The notes under the pieces: model-generated
Told to the model about the DNA's origin: nothing
Seen by the model: the letters and a program-made list of their open reading frames with translations, nothing else
Databases searched by the model: none
Shown: piece after piece, positions 12,714 through 25,000 of the stretch
Layout: each line of letters begins with the position of its first letter
Position numbering within the stretch: the first letter of the stretch is position 1
Made by a program: the position numbers and the translations under genes
Assembly (NCBI GenBank): GCA_008704415.1
Contig: VXIS01000153.1
Coordinates: forward strand, 41,819-105,818
Direction of reading: 5' to 3'
DNA: 64,000 nucleotides
Source: Sphaerosporella brunnea
Lineage: Eukaryota; Ascomycota; Pezizomycetes; Pezizales; Pyronemataceae

Positions 12714-14273
12714 ATGCGCACACCTTCGATGGACGCAATTGCGCGCCTCGTCCCCTCGATACTGCTGCCACCACAAGCTCATGCCGCGAGAACCCGTCTG
12801 TACTTTCGGCAGCGCGACCTGATCCGAAAACTATGGCCTGACGCCGAGACGATGATCGTGGGCTCGTACACGCAAGCGCTTGCGATCCGCGGGAGCGATC
12901 TCGACATTGTGATGTGGGTGAAAACCCAGGGCTCGGCGCCAGCGACATTATCCTGGACGAAGCGACTTCATCACGCAAACCTCACGAACGAGATCGCGAA
13001 GCCGGGGCCGTTGACGGTGCTGGGACGGTACTCACTGGTTCCGGTGTTCAAATACGTTTCCGCGGTCGACGACGGAGAAGAGGATTTCACGGTCGATATC
13101 AGTTGGCAACCGTTCGATGTTATGGTCCGTAGAGATCAGTACGTGGTCATGCAGCTGGAGCGCTGGCCTGGTGCTCGAGAAGCGCTTTTGGCGTTGAAGG
13201 CGTGGAGCCGCTCAAAGGGCTTCGATCAATCCTCTCAGGGCGGCTTCGGAAGTTACGGCCTCGCTCTTTCGCTGATTGCCGTGCTCAATTCGACGAAAGA
13301 GCCGCCCAAGACGCCGTATGGGATTATCTGCGCATATCTGGCCAGAATAGCCGATCCGGAGAGGAAAATGTTCGGTGGATACCTCAATACGCGCACCGGA
13401 GAGCTCGAGAAAGGCCAGCGGAGTTCGATCGACGATAATACGCTGCTCATTCGATGTCCTATCGTGAACCGCCAGATCGTGGGGAAGAACGCCAAGCGGA
13501 TGCCCGAGATTGTGAACGGGATGGCGGAACTGCTGGCAGAGATGGAGGCAGTCGGCCCCAAATTGAGCCTGGAGGATGCAGGGCGATTGTTTGCGGGGCC
13601 AAGGCCACCAAGAAATCTTCCCCTGCATCCGACCGAGATGCTCATAGGGTCGATGAAAGCAAGGAAGATTGACATGACCCGGGAGGCTTTGGATGGGGTA
13701 AATGAACGGCGGGAAGCGAAAGGGCGTTTGATTCAAGCAGTACAAAAACCCAAAGCGGCAACAATGGGGGCCATAGTGTCTAAATTGGCGACAAACCCGG
13801 TGAATGTTCCACCAGCGACGGGTTCGGAAGAATTGATCTCGATGAAGGACCTGGTGAAACACGTCGCGGAAAAAGGAAGGGCGAAACTTGCAAAAAAGAG
13901 AGCGCCAAAGATTGAGAGTAGCGCAGATGAAAAGGCGACACCAGCGGATGGAAGAGTGGAACCGACGGGCACAGTAATGGCAAATCCAGAGGAGAAGCCA
14001 GCGGAGGAAAAGTCAGAGGTGAAGCTGGTGGAGGAGGATTCAGTAGAGAAGCCACAAGAGCAGTTGGGGGCAATGGAGGGAACTGTGGCTGAGATGGAAC
14101 CGGTATCGGGGGCCCAAATGGAACTGGTGGAGGAGAAACCTGAGGAGCGCCCCGAGAAGAAAGAGGAGGAGACGACGACCCCACCTCCCGTGGAAGAAAA
14201 GTCGGAAAGTAGCGCTGGCGAAAAGACAGAGGAGCAGCCACCAGCGGCGGCCGCTGTCGGTCAATCTTCATAG
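12714..14273 (+). CDS. Cid1/Trf4-like nucleotidyltransferase with acidic tail
   Basis: Single exon, 519 residues. The polymerase-beta-like nucleotidyltransferase signature is clear: VGSYTQALAIRGSDLDIVMW at 49-68 gives the GS pair (50-51) and the DxD metal ligands Asp62 and Asp64, with a plausible third carboxylate at Asp128 in FTVDISW. The PAP-associated central domain follows (GGFGSYGLALSLIAVLN, then PYGIICAYLARI). Family members add A or U tails to RNA in nucleus or cytoplasm; which substrate this one uses cannot be told. The last 130 or so residues are low-complexity and Glu/Lys/Pro-rich (repeated EEK and VEE motifs), probably disordered. No RNA-recognition domain is visible. It could also be a diverged family member of unknown activity. 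Confidence 0.85.
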   Translation: MRTPSMDAIARLVPSILLPPQAHAARTRLYFRQRDLIRKLWPDAETMIVGSYTQALAIRGSDLDIVMWVKTQGSAPATLSWTKRLHHANLTNEIAKPGPLTVLGRYSLVPVFKYVSAVDDGEEDFTVDISWQPFDVMVRRDQYVVMQLERWPGAREALLALKAWSRSKGFDQSSQGGFGSYGLALSLIAVLNSTKEPPKTPYGIICAYLARIADPERKMFGGYLNTRTGELEKGQRSSIDDNTLLIRCPIVNRQIVGKNAKRMPEIVNGMAELLAEMEAVGPKLSLEDAGRLFAGPRPPRNLPLHPTEMLIGSMKARKIDMTREALDGVNERREAKGRLIQAVQKPKAATMGAIVSKLATNPVNVPPATGSEELISMKDLVKHVAEKGRAKLAKKRAPKIESSADEKATPADGRVEPTGTVMANPEEKPAEEKSEVKLVEEDSVEKPQEQLGAMEGTVAEMEPVSGAQMELVEEKPEERPEKKEEETTTPPPVEEKSESSAGEKTEEQPPAAAAVGQSS

Positions 14274-14624
14274 GGGTTGCATTTGCTACACACAAAATGG
14301 CGTTGGGTTGTTTTTAGCATCAAGACCAGAGATGCCCCAGCTGGATTTTTTTTCACTATGTAAGAAGGCCTAGATATCTTGTAGGCTACAATGGCCCTTC
14401 TGTATCAAATAAGAGCATCAACTTGTGCCCTGTCAAGTGAGATTATGTGTAGTGTATTCCGCGTGAGGAAGCGGTATTCGAATGTTAAGAGTATAGTGAA
14501 AAGTAACCGTCCAGACAGACGTACGGGCGTCATCGAGCCCAATTGGCCAGCTGGGCACTGCCACTGCTAGGCATCCCTTCTGAGCATATCACACAATTTC
14601 CACCACCTCTCGACTCCATTTTTG
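14274..14624. other. Convergent 3' intergenic region
   Basis: Shared 3' flank of two converging genes. I see no coding signal, repeat or RNA gene. Confidence 0.5.
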
Positions 14625-15600
14625 CTACCGACCATCATCCGCTGCCTCCTGGATCTCCACATTGAACCTCCTCATCTCCTCATCCACATCTACCTCTGGC
14701 GCCGCATTGACCCTCGGTACAAACGCAGCCTGGGCAACCGATGCTTCCTCAGGGGCGGCAGTTCCACCGCCTTCAGCGGTATCCTCTTCACTTTTCTGCT
14801 GCTGCGATGCCTTCTGCGTCTCGAGTTTCCGCTTGACAGTAACGGGCACAAATGCGGCGGCCTCCTTCCTGAGGTCCCGCATGACCGGCGCAGCCTCATA
14901 TGTAGTCTTGACCTCCTGTTTCGGCTCGCCCGGGAGCGCCGGCAGCGGGCCGGGGGGTAATGGAATGTCCGCGACTGAAGACGCCGTCGATTCTCCTGGG
15001 GCTCTGATCAGCTTCGGGCCTCAATACCCCCCACGTCAAACACAACATACCAGAATCGCTTTCCTCGCCCCTATCCGCGCTCTTCCCCGTGCCCGCAATC
15101 CTTGCGTCCCGTCGTCTCGCCCTCCAATCGCCACCAGCCTGCTCCCCCGGGCCCCCGTCCTCCCGATGCCGCTTCTGACCCCCACGAGCCGACGGCTCCT
15201 TATCCTCAATACCCATCGCCTTCCTCGCCCGCCTCACCGCCGCCAAATCGCGTTCCAAGTCCGCAAGCACCTTTTTGTTGTGGGCGCTGGCATTTCCGGC
15301 CTCGATCGCTTCCTTCAACTCGTCCACCTGCCGCTGTAGTCGCTCCGGATTCCGACGCGCGAGCTTCTCGGTCTTTTCTTTTAGCTGCGCCGCTTTGTTT
15401 TTTTTGATCGCTTTCGCTTTTTGCTCTTTGTGCCAGGCTTGCATTTTCGGCGCGTGGGTTAGGTTGGTGGAGGGAGCCGGTGGTTGTGGTCGTCGAGTGG
15501 GATACTCCGGAAGGTGAGCTTGGAGACGCGTGAAAGCGTGCATGGGTGACACGTGAGCTCTGCCATGGTTCCACGCGAGTGACATACCATGATCAGCCAC
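14625..15600 (-). CDS. WBP11-like splicing-associated protein
   Basis: WBP11 family proteins bind WW domains and PP1 and take part in pre-mRNA splicing. The N-terminal Wbp11 domain is visible: HKEQKAKAIKKNKAAQLKEK, LARRNPERLQRQVDELKEAI and VLADLERDLAAVRRARKAMG. Exon 1 (15600-15051) is joined through a 49-base intron (donor GTATGT at 15050, acceptor CAGAG ending at 15002) to exon 2 (15001-14625), giving 308 residues and placing ADIPLPPGPLPALPGEP ahead of the conserved EAAPVMRDLRKEAAAFVP block. I chose this acceptor because the more obvious CAG two bases earlier breaks the frame. The true start is uncertain: family members normally begin only a few residues before the Wbp11 domain, so the first 50 codons may instead be leader plus an unrecognised intron. 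Confidence 0.8.
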
Positions 15601-16467
15601 CGAGAAATGTCTGCATCTTCTAGCTGCAAAGAACGAAGTAGTGCATACATGTAAACAAGCCCCAATCCCCCATCTCTCTCACCATCAAACAAACAAAAAA
15701 GCGCAGCAGAAAAGGTTAAAGAAAAAAAACCAACAACCCAAGCCAATCCCAACCCAATGCATCTATATACCCATTTGTGTTTCATTCATCAAAAAACCCT
15801 TACCCCACCCAAAGAAAAGGAAAAGGTGTGTATGAGATGGAAAACCCCGATTTTCTTTCGTGTTATCCATGTGCAAAAAAAGTGGCAGAGAAAAGTTGAT
15901 CCTTCGGCCCATCACTACCCCCTCCAACCAATGCAAGTAATGAAAAAGAGACCCACCACCATCTTGTTGCTGCGGAAAAGGAAATATCAAGGAAAAGATA
16001 CAGAGGCGGCAATGACACGTACTACAACAGATTACTGGCAAGAGCAAAACCGAGGGAGTGTGATGAAGAAAAAGATTCCGAACAGAAAGAAAGAAAAAAA
16101 AAAACGAAAACGAAACACCTATAATGACACCAATTGCTATTATAAACCCACCCAGCCAGTAGGGAATACACAAACGAAACACCCATAATAGAGCAAAAAA
16201 AAAAGCGAGGCAACAAGAGTGGAAAATCTCCAACAGAACAGCTTCCGCGGTGAAACCCGCCAGACCTGCCGATGATGATACCAATTCCAACCCTTCTTAT
16301 AAACCCTGGTATCTCAACTCAACTGAAGAATCAAAACACTTTTTGTAAACGAGATTGCCAACCCCACTCTTGACAAGACAACAAATGAAAGCAACCAATC
16401 CTCCTGCATTGGTAACAAACAACGATGACGCCCGGCCGCTGATGAAATCGACACCCACTAGTCACTC
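15601..16467. other. Intergenic, A-rich
   Basis: 5' flank of the WBP11-like gene and 3' flank of the reductase-like gene, both on the minus strand. A-rich on the plus strand, that is U-rich as transcribed, in keeping with 3' untranslated sequence. The open frames here are homopolymer-driven. Confidence 0.5.
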
Positions 16468-19004
16468 TTAACCTACGGTGACGGTGTTTGGTAGCCGCTT
16501 TTCTAGACTGCTAGAACTGCTGTATGCCGAAGTTTCACCGCCCGTCGACGCGCTTCCGCTATCTAGGCTAGCGCTCGCGCTACCCGTAGTACTTCGAACC
16601 GTGTTACTCGAAGCACCTTTCATTATTGGAGGTTGTCTTACCCCATCAGATATGTGCTGATCGACCTGATGTGGATACCCGTTCTGCCTCGGGATGGCCT
16701 GACGATCGAGGGGAGGACCTCGGGGATAGCCGTGGTGATCTGGCGGAGATTGCCCATTGCGAGTGCCAAAGCCATTCGGTCGCCTCTCGTCTGGAGAATT
16801 GCTCATGCGGCGCCCGTTGGTCATCGGAGGATATTGACCATTCGGCATCGGGGGGTATGCGCCGCCACTTATATCGTCCATTCCCATCCGCGAGGTCATC
16901 GAGTTCGCACGGGAATTGCTGGTCATGGCTGCACGATCGACAGTGCCATATCTGTTCGATGAATATCCCATCAATGCGTTGTCGGTGATAGGGTCGTGCA
17001 GTCCCGGAACGTCGTTCATAAGCCTAGCACTTGCTGCACTAGCACGGTTTTTGTTGCTGCGGGAGAACAATGAGTGACGACCACGCGGAGGCGCCTGCGG
17101 TACGTCGGGTCCAAGGTTTCGCATGCCGGAGACACTCGGCAGGCGCCTGTTTCGCCGGGACGTGACGCTCATCATATCAATGTTATCAACATCAATCGGA
17201 GGCATCGGAGGCGGGTTGCTGTCCACGTAAAATTCGTCGTCCTCTTCATCATCCCCGTAAACACTCCTGCTGCGACCAGGCATCTTTCTTCGTCCAGCAG
17301 TGTTCGGGCGGCTGCGACTCATCAACTCTTGTTCCCGGAGCATCGCCGCACGCTCACGCAGTGCGAGCTCACGTTCCCTAAGTGCTAATTCGGCCGCGCT
17401 AGGTGGCAGGGGCCTCTGTCGCTGATAATCATCATGGGGCTGGGCAGGCCCCTCGTTATCAACCATATCCCCATAGAGCGCAATATGACCAAATTCCTCC
17501 AAATCGTCGTCAAAAGAGTTCCGGCGGGAAAGCTCCGGGCGTGGGGAGAACTCTCCATTTCCCCGGGAGGGGGGCGGATGTCCGTTCATGCCGCGTTGCT
17601 GAGAGGGGGGTGGGCGCCTGGCCATCGCAGGATCCAATCCACCACGGCCCTGAGGTGGTCCTCTCGGGGGCATACCGGGTCCCGGACCTGGCCTCTGAGA
17701 TGGAGGTGGGCCTCGTCCCGGTACAGGCCGGGATTGCTGAGGGCCACCCATTGAGGCCGTGGGTGAGGGTAGAGGTGGCCTGCTCTGGTTTGTCTGGTTT
17801 AAGTGACTCAATATGGGGTAGAGGGTGTTGAGATGAGGGGTTGGGATATTCAATGCTTTGGCACATTTGATCGGGGAACCAAGGAAGGTCTCGATTTCCA
17901 ATGGCCTCCGTGCCATGAAATCTTGGTGCATGATGTTCGTAGACGGATGGGCTTTCAGCTGATCTTCGATGGTCTTTTGCTTGAAATCCGCGGGGAAGCT
18001 GCATTTTTGGGCCTCTGCAACGCTGGTGAGTTCGTCAATTAGGTCATTAATTAGTTGTTTGCACGTGGGCTTCTCCATAAGGGCCGTGAGATTAGGACAA
18101 TCCAAAATAACGCTGAGGGGATGAAACGCAATAGGCCTGCACGTTGTTAGATGAGTATCTTCTCAATATTTCACACTTCGGGAACATACCCAAGTACCCG
18201 CTCCCATTGCTGTTGGCGAATGTTTGGGGACACATGGCAGTCAACGTTGCCGGAAGCCAATGTTAGAGCTAGAGCTTCCGCCATGTCATATTGGATTGAC
18301 TGTGGCACGTTGGCGTTCTCTATGGCCGAACCAACCCAGACATCCGCTCCGCCCGTCTGCTCGAACTCGCTGTTGCCTAGTTGAGTCAAAGAGATTCCAG
18401 AGACCAAAGAAAGTACCACGTTTGTCGGAAATCGCGACTCCAAATAAGCTTCGGTTCCCAGGGCTGTCGTAGTGTTCACCAGTATGCACGTGTGCTGGGG
18501 GGTGACAACAGATTCAATGATCGAGGCGAGGTCGTACACATCCGGCAAAGCTTTGACGGAGAGGAGCACGTAGTCATAGCCTCCACCCATCGTGCCGGCT
18601 TCCTCAGGCGTTCGAACAACTGCGCAAACAAAAAATTTAGTTATTCCATCCAGCGAGGAGATCAGGATCCTCGACGTACCTGCATGTGGCTTGAACCGCT
18701 CGTTTCCATATTTGGCCGACCTAAAGCCAACCAGTTAGACTTGTACTGCAGAGTGGGAAAAGTAGCTGGGGAAAATTACTTGAAGGACACGCCATATTGA
18801 GAAACTGATTCGTATGCCGTCTTCCATACCAGTGTTACGTCGCAGGACGTTGTTGCTTGCAGTCTCCACGAAAGAAATGCAGAAAGCGGATTACCACCAA
18901 CTGTTGACGCCAACGGTCAGCAAAGTTCGCACTAGGCTCGCGGAGTTTGTAGCTGCCGAACGCTCACCCGAGAGAACTCGTAATCGTGGAGTTGACGGTG
19001 CCAT
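16468..19004 (-). CDS. Ketopantoate reductase (ApbA/PanE)-family protein with long disordered tail
   Basis: Five exons: 19004-18968, 18900-18780, 18720-18680, 18619-18190 and 18136-16468, totalling 765 residues. Each junction keeps frame and has GT..AG ends; intron 1 carries a GCTGAC branch site. The N-terminus reads LRVLSVGGNPLSAFLSWRLQ, a Rossmann-type start with a variant glycine motif, followed by DVTLVWK and GNERFKPHAVVRTPEE. YDYVLLSVKALPD holds the Lys common in this family; ERVLGPIAFHPLSVIL and the region to about residue 340 form the C-terminal PanE/ApbA helical domain. The remaining 420 or so residues are Pro/Arg/Ser-rich with a short basic helix (ALRERELALRERAAMLREQE). Bacterial homologues make pantoate from ketopantoate with NADPH; whether this protein is catalytic is unknown. 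Related large proteins occur in other moulds (general knowledge). Confidence 0.88.
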
Positions 19005-22000
19005 TATCTATGGATCGTTGAGCGAACGGAGCGGGGGATTAAGGCAGCGGTGGAAGCCGTGTTGAATGAGGTATATGTCGTGTGCTGTTCAAAATTTCCA
19101 AACGAGCAGCTGCCCAGTTTTCCCCAAGTCTATCGTGAATAAACAAAAACGCCTGTCTGTGAATGCCGCAAAGCAGTAGCCTGGTTGAAAGAGCGGGCGG
19201 GAAAAAATCCGACACGAATCGAAGGTGCAAAGTAAGATATGTAGCGAGTGGGTTAACGACTATCGAGCACGGCGGATATGTTGAATAGAAAGAGCGGAAA
19301 CAAGATGTTTCGCCGGGCGTTGTCCAGATCGGGAAGCGCGGAACAAATTGAATTTCTGATGCGGCAGGGCGCAGGGGGTGCTGGGCGCTGCGAATAAGTG
19401 TGCGCGTTACTCTGCACCTCGCTGATGACCGGGGGAGGCGCGAGGAGGTAGGCGGTGGTGATGGAGGTGGAGGTGGAGGTGGTGAGTGATGAGGAGGAGG
19501 AGAAAGTGGTGTATTGGTAGTGGTGGTGGGGGAGGGGGGGAGGTGGTAGTGAAGTGGTGGTGGTGGTGGTGGGGGGGGGGGGGAGGCGGAGGGAGAGGAA
19601 GGGAGCAGCAGTTGGCAGTACAGGGCAGTTGAAGACAGTTGCCGCGAGGAGAGGGTGTCTTTTGGGAGAAAGAGAGAGAGTGTGGTGAACTGGGGTTGTG
19701 TTATTATTGAAGTGGGAGTGACAACAGTTCTATTTTTCTGGGCGCAGGGAATATGTTCCAATACTACCTACATGTACTCGGTGCGATCCGGGAGATTCTG
19801 ATGCTCTAGCCAATTCAAAGCGATTTTGTTTTCGGCCGTTTTTTTTGTTTATTTTTTTCGTGTGATTATTCTGGAGCAACAGCCGCAGCCCGCACAACTA
19901 TTTCACACCAAACCACCGTCTGTTATTTCGTTCTTCCGGTCTGTGTGCTGTGCGCTCACCGTATCCATGGGGGCCAGGGCTGCGGGTGTCTTGAATCGTG
20001 AGATACATCATGCTCTAGCAGCGATGCCAGGCCATGCCAATGCCATGCCAATGCCATCAACTGGAAGGGGATCGCGTCCCCTCTGCTTCCCGCCCAGCGC
20101 TAGCACAACACCCCCCCCCGCGCTACCCTGTGATACCACAGCATCCATGTCTGCCCAAACGCCACCCCATCACCTCCAACCCATCATCGCCTTCATCACT
20201 CCAGCAGAAACAACCCCCCACAGCCCCCAACCGAAGAAACCAATGGCAAACCCGACCAGGTTCTCCAATACCACCCCCAGTATCAGCATCAGCATTCAAA
20301 TTGCCATTGCATATGGACGATGGCCCACATCGCTTCCAGGCGTGAAAAGTCCTCTGCGTGAAGTCCTCTGCGTGAAAAGTCCTCCTCTGCGTGAAAAGTC
20401 CTCCTCTGCGTGAAAAGTCCTCCTCTGCGTGAAAAGTCCTCCTCTGCGTGAAAAGTCCTCCTCTGCGTGAAAAGTCCTCCTCTGCGTGAAAAGTCCTCTG
20501 CGCGAATCATCTTCGGATCCCCCCCCCCCCCCCCATCGATTTGCTTGTCCTGCCTATGATATCAGCTCCATTCGAACCATGCTCTTCCTCCTTTTCTCTA
20601 CATCTGCCGCACGGCATCCGCACGGTGCGGCCACACTCGTAGAACCGCACTTGTCGTCAATTCCGAGAGCTGACCTGACAGCATACGCACGCCACGCGTA
20701 TTCAAGCCATTCGCTTTGTCCACCAATTCAATGCCTTCACGAAGGGGCAAGTAAAACCGTGAACACAGCCTTACTCGCAAAGGTGTCAGACAATCCCAAG
20801 CGATGTCTGCCTTCGCCAAGTGTGGATGTGTAGCCTAAACGACCGACCGAGATACCGCAGATTGCGACGAGCGCCGTGCATCTGAGAGCGAGATAGACAT
20901 CCCGAAGATAGTGGTATCTTGGTTGCCTCTAGGCTGAACCTAGGGCTGCACCGTTTTAGCGTGAACATTCCCGGAAAAGCGGCGGCCTTTTTCTCTGGGC
21001 TTGCTTTTTTGCCGTTGTCAACTTTGCTAGACATCCATCCCTAGCCCTGTGCGGAGACGCTCAAACAGCACTCGAAAAGGCCCCTCACAGGCAGGTACAT
21101 CCATCCTCAGCGAAAAGAACTCGCGTGCGGCGCTTCGTTGCAGATCATCGTGAAATCAGATCCCCCGACCCGCCCCAACGGCCTCCTCAGCAGACGGGAG
21201 AAAAAAACAAGATGTCGCAGGAGCTACCCACGGACCAGCAATGATCTGCATTCGGATGCCAAGAGGCCCGTGACGTTGGTTAGCCATCTAATTTGAGACA
21301 CCGGCGACAATCATGCCATATCGGTGCTTATAACTTTCGGGATCCGTGGTTCGCCTCCTTCATCAAGGAGGAAAGGAGACGCATATCCATCCAGATTTCC
21401 CTCAAGGTCCATGAGAGCAGTCGGTTTCTATATCTTTCGATTGTTCTTTGTCACGCTGGCACTGATCAAGGGAGCCACGGTCAGCACAAGCCAAAGGCCG
21501 CGCGGTTGCTCTGCAAACCGCAGGACTCCACTCACGGCGAAAGGCGGCAACAAACACGTCCAGCAAGTCTGTACTCTAGGCATGATAAGGACAAAATAGG
21601 CAATCGGGATGGTTCGCTCTGCAAGACGACCTTTGTAGAAAGCGGGGCTCGTTTAAGCATCAAGCATTTTTCCCCCGGTCTTCTTGGGCTCAGCCGCGGT
21701 CTGGATGTGGTCAAAAGGCGGATATCCTTATGATTCGCTTGAAAGCTTAAGGTTCGGAGATTTCATTTATAGATCTTCTGAATGCCACGAGCCGAAGCCG
21801 CTCATGAACTGAAGCCGCCGCTCATGAAATCGGCAGCTGTACATAGTATCTACGTAAGGCAGATCCCCCTTCTCTCCAACGTAAGTCGTACAGCAGCTCC
21901 TTTTTGAAGTGACATCCCACGAACGGCGAATCGCTGACTTTCGCCCAGGAACTCGGGATTGCGCCTTGCAGCGTGTTGAGCGTGACCCTAATATCGTGCC

Positions 22001-25000
22001 GCAGGTACCTTAGTAGGCACCGCGTCTGTACGACGACGATTCTGCATCCGTTCACCTCCGTACCAAATAGTCTACCGGCCCAAAATTCCCACCCGATTGA
22101 TCCGCACATTAATATTTGGTACCTAACTATAGAGTAGAGTACTTCTTCAGCCGAAATATCATTATTTCCTCCCAATGAGCGCACTCCTCGATATCAAAAC
22201 ACCGCCGAATTTCCAGCGTGGTTTGTGGCTGATGAACGGAAAAGCACCGAGCTTAAAGCTTTATCGACCATTCGCCTCTTGATCTTTTTCCCCTCGCTTG
22301 TCCAAGACCAACCCAGCTGAAGGAGGGCATTTGGGCCGGCGGCGACGGAGTTAAACCTTCCTGGCTCGTCAATGGCCGAAGTTGATGTCGGTGTCGGAAA
22401 GATCATCTCGGGATGCGTGCCGCAGGCAGCATCAAGAAATTTAAACCACGCCAACCTGTGCAACAGGCCACAATCTTAATTGGGCGTTTAATTCAAGGCA
22501 TCCGATAAGAGCCTTTGACGGTACCAACTATGATTGGGTATTTCCACGCGGAGAGGCTTGTGCGTGCCGCTCCTCACCCGTGTGTGTGTTGGCAGAGGAG
22601 GTATGCATAGTGCAAAAGGAGCTGTCCGCGTTGCTACCTGCCGCTATCACAATGATATCTGGCAAGAACTCTATCGGTTCCTGAGTCCCCGTTCAACCGC
22701 CTTCCAGTGCGAAGTGGTTAGGCGTGCATGCACTTATCTCTCAGACCTCTTCCAACAGAGCTACAGATTGAGCTCGAGCTAGCTCCAGCTGAGAAGAACT
22801 GGCAATCGAAAACGTCATATCTGCATGTAGGCAGGAGTAACTAGACGATCTGCGTCGCTTGCTGGCCTGCTCCTCGAATGTGAGCGAAGTGCAAACTACA
22901 GTTTGCATGAGCGCAGGCCTGGATTGAAGATGTGTGGCATATTATGATACCCACGAACTTGCCCCATCTCCAAGGCCTTTGACGCCTAATGAGACCGCGT
23001 GTAAAGCGCTTAAGACAGTAGAGTTGAACACATGTCGTTACAATTTGCTGGCCAGCGGAGGCAAAAGCTTGGCATCGACGTATTTATCTGTGTCCACCGC
23101 CAACCGTGCTGTTGCTGCTCCTCCGTTGACCCCTCACTTGCCGTTTCGACCGTGACCATTGATTGTACCCTTGGGAACGTTTATCCCCCTCCATCCCCTC
23201 TTGTTGAGCTCACTGCTATCGAGATTCAACCAACAAAACGATGGGTGGATTTGTCAACGGCCGCCTTCTCGATAACTCTAAATCGCTGGTGTACACAACC
23301 TACGAGCGCCAGAGTTGATCACAAGTATCTACATGTAATCCTTTTCCCCACGTACGGCCATACCAGAGTTGTTCCCGCTGAGAAATACAGTTCGACAGTG
23401 CCAACAAACGATGAGCTAAAGTGACAGCTAGCACGATCCTCGCTCGGCCACGGCTTCTGTTTCATCATCTGGCCCATGATAAACGGCAAACTTTCGAAGC
23501 TGGAATGGCTGTCGGCTGCTTCAATCGCATAGCACACAGCGATGGTCACATCCAAAATGCGTTTGCTTTCCTTCACATCGCCAGGCGCATGACGACCTAT
23601 CCATATTTTCCTCAGCATCGCTTTTGTGTTGCTGCTCCGCTAGAATCGGGCACAGTCTATCAGAGAGGGCCTCATGCGCACGGATTCAAAAAAAACGGCC
23701 GTCCTCCACCTTTGTATTGGGGTATTGGGCTCCCGATGGCCTTCAATGTCGAATGGTCATCGTCTGGAGCCTGGACTGCCTACGAAATTCAGTTTAGACA
23801 CATAATTCGGCACTTACTCCACTTACTCTCACCACGCAACATAAACGCTATCTCTACCGCCATGCATAGCCTTCCCCATAGACGGATGGCAGAATCAGTT
23901 CGGTCCTAAGAAACGCCAAACTGGGTTTTCTCGGCATTAGTCCAGTCCACCGGAAAACCTAGATCCTTAGTTTCGCACCATTTTATCCTTACGTCAGTAC
24001 CAAGTATGATCTCCACCCGGGATTACCTCGACAGGCTTCTGGAAAAAACAAAGAGCAAAAAAATCCTTCATTTGCCACTGTGATCAATATTCATGGATTA
24101 AAACCCGCAACGATGTTTCGTTTCACTTGTGGCATCCTAGAGACAAAATCCAACACACTATCTGGTCCGTGTTTTCCGCGTTACGTACCTGAGCTAAAGG
24201 TACCTATCTGTACCCTGTTGCATGCATCGCACCTAAACAACAGCGTGTCAGCGGGTTGATGAACCTGTCATTTACAACCATCATCTCTGCTCAGCTTTTG
24301 TGCGGCAGATCTCTCTTGTTTTCACCTTCTCGATCCGCAAAAGCTCCGATTTGCGAATGCACATGGCATGTTCCGCCCAGTCTAAAATTAGCGACGGAGA
24401 CCGGATACAGCGCTCTCCGCACCCGCTACCACAACAATGGCAGTCGATCACTTTCACATTCTCGGATGACAATTCCGCATGTCGACTACCGGTTTTCGAG
24501 GGGGCGGAAGGAAGAGGCGGTCGCGGAAGACACAGAGGCGGGTGAGGCCGAAAGGCTGGAGGATCCGTTCTTGCCCGGTCTCACGATCCGCCGCCGTCGA
24601 AACGGCCGCGGTTTTGAACCGCAGAGAGCCTTCCCCTGGTGTTTACGTCAATTCGTTCGGACGGTTCAATTTTCACTGGTTCTCCGTGATTTCCCCGCAG
24701 TCTTTCGTGGTCCAGAACTCGGGACAGAACTCTCGGGTTTCTGTGGTTACGTGTCCTCGTTCAACAGCTGGTGCTATCCGCGCTTTTCCGGCTCATGCAG
24801 CAGCCATGGTGGACATCGATCTACTCTAGCACGGGAATTTTTTCACATAGCCCTGATAGATCTATGGCCAGAAGCGGCGAGTCGAGACAACTTTCGCCAC
24901 GTTGCGTTCGCCAAAGTTTTGGGATCTTGTCCTACAGACGGGAAGCCCTGTAGAGCCCCGTCGGAGCTTGAGTGCGGGCGGCACTCAGCCTTGTTTGTCA

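Noticed and set aside
14662..15339. 225-codon open frame antisense to the WBP11-like gene
   Set aside because: Shadow of the real minus-strand exons, which carry the Wbp11 domain.
20341..20500. Possible CRISPR-like array
   Set aside because: Units are directly tandem with no spacers, and the genome is eukaryotic; it is a minisatellite.
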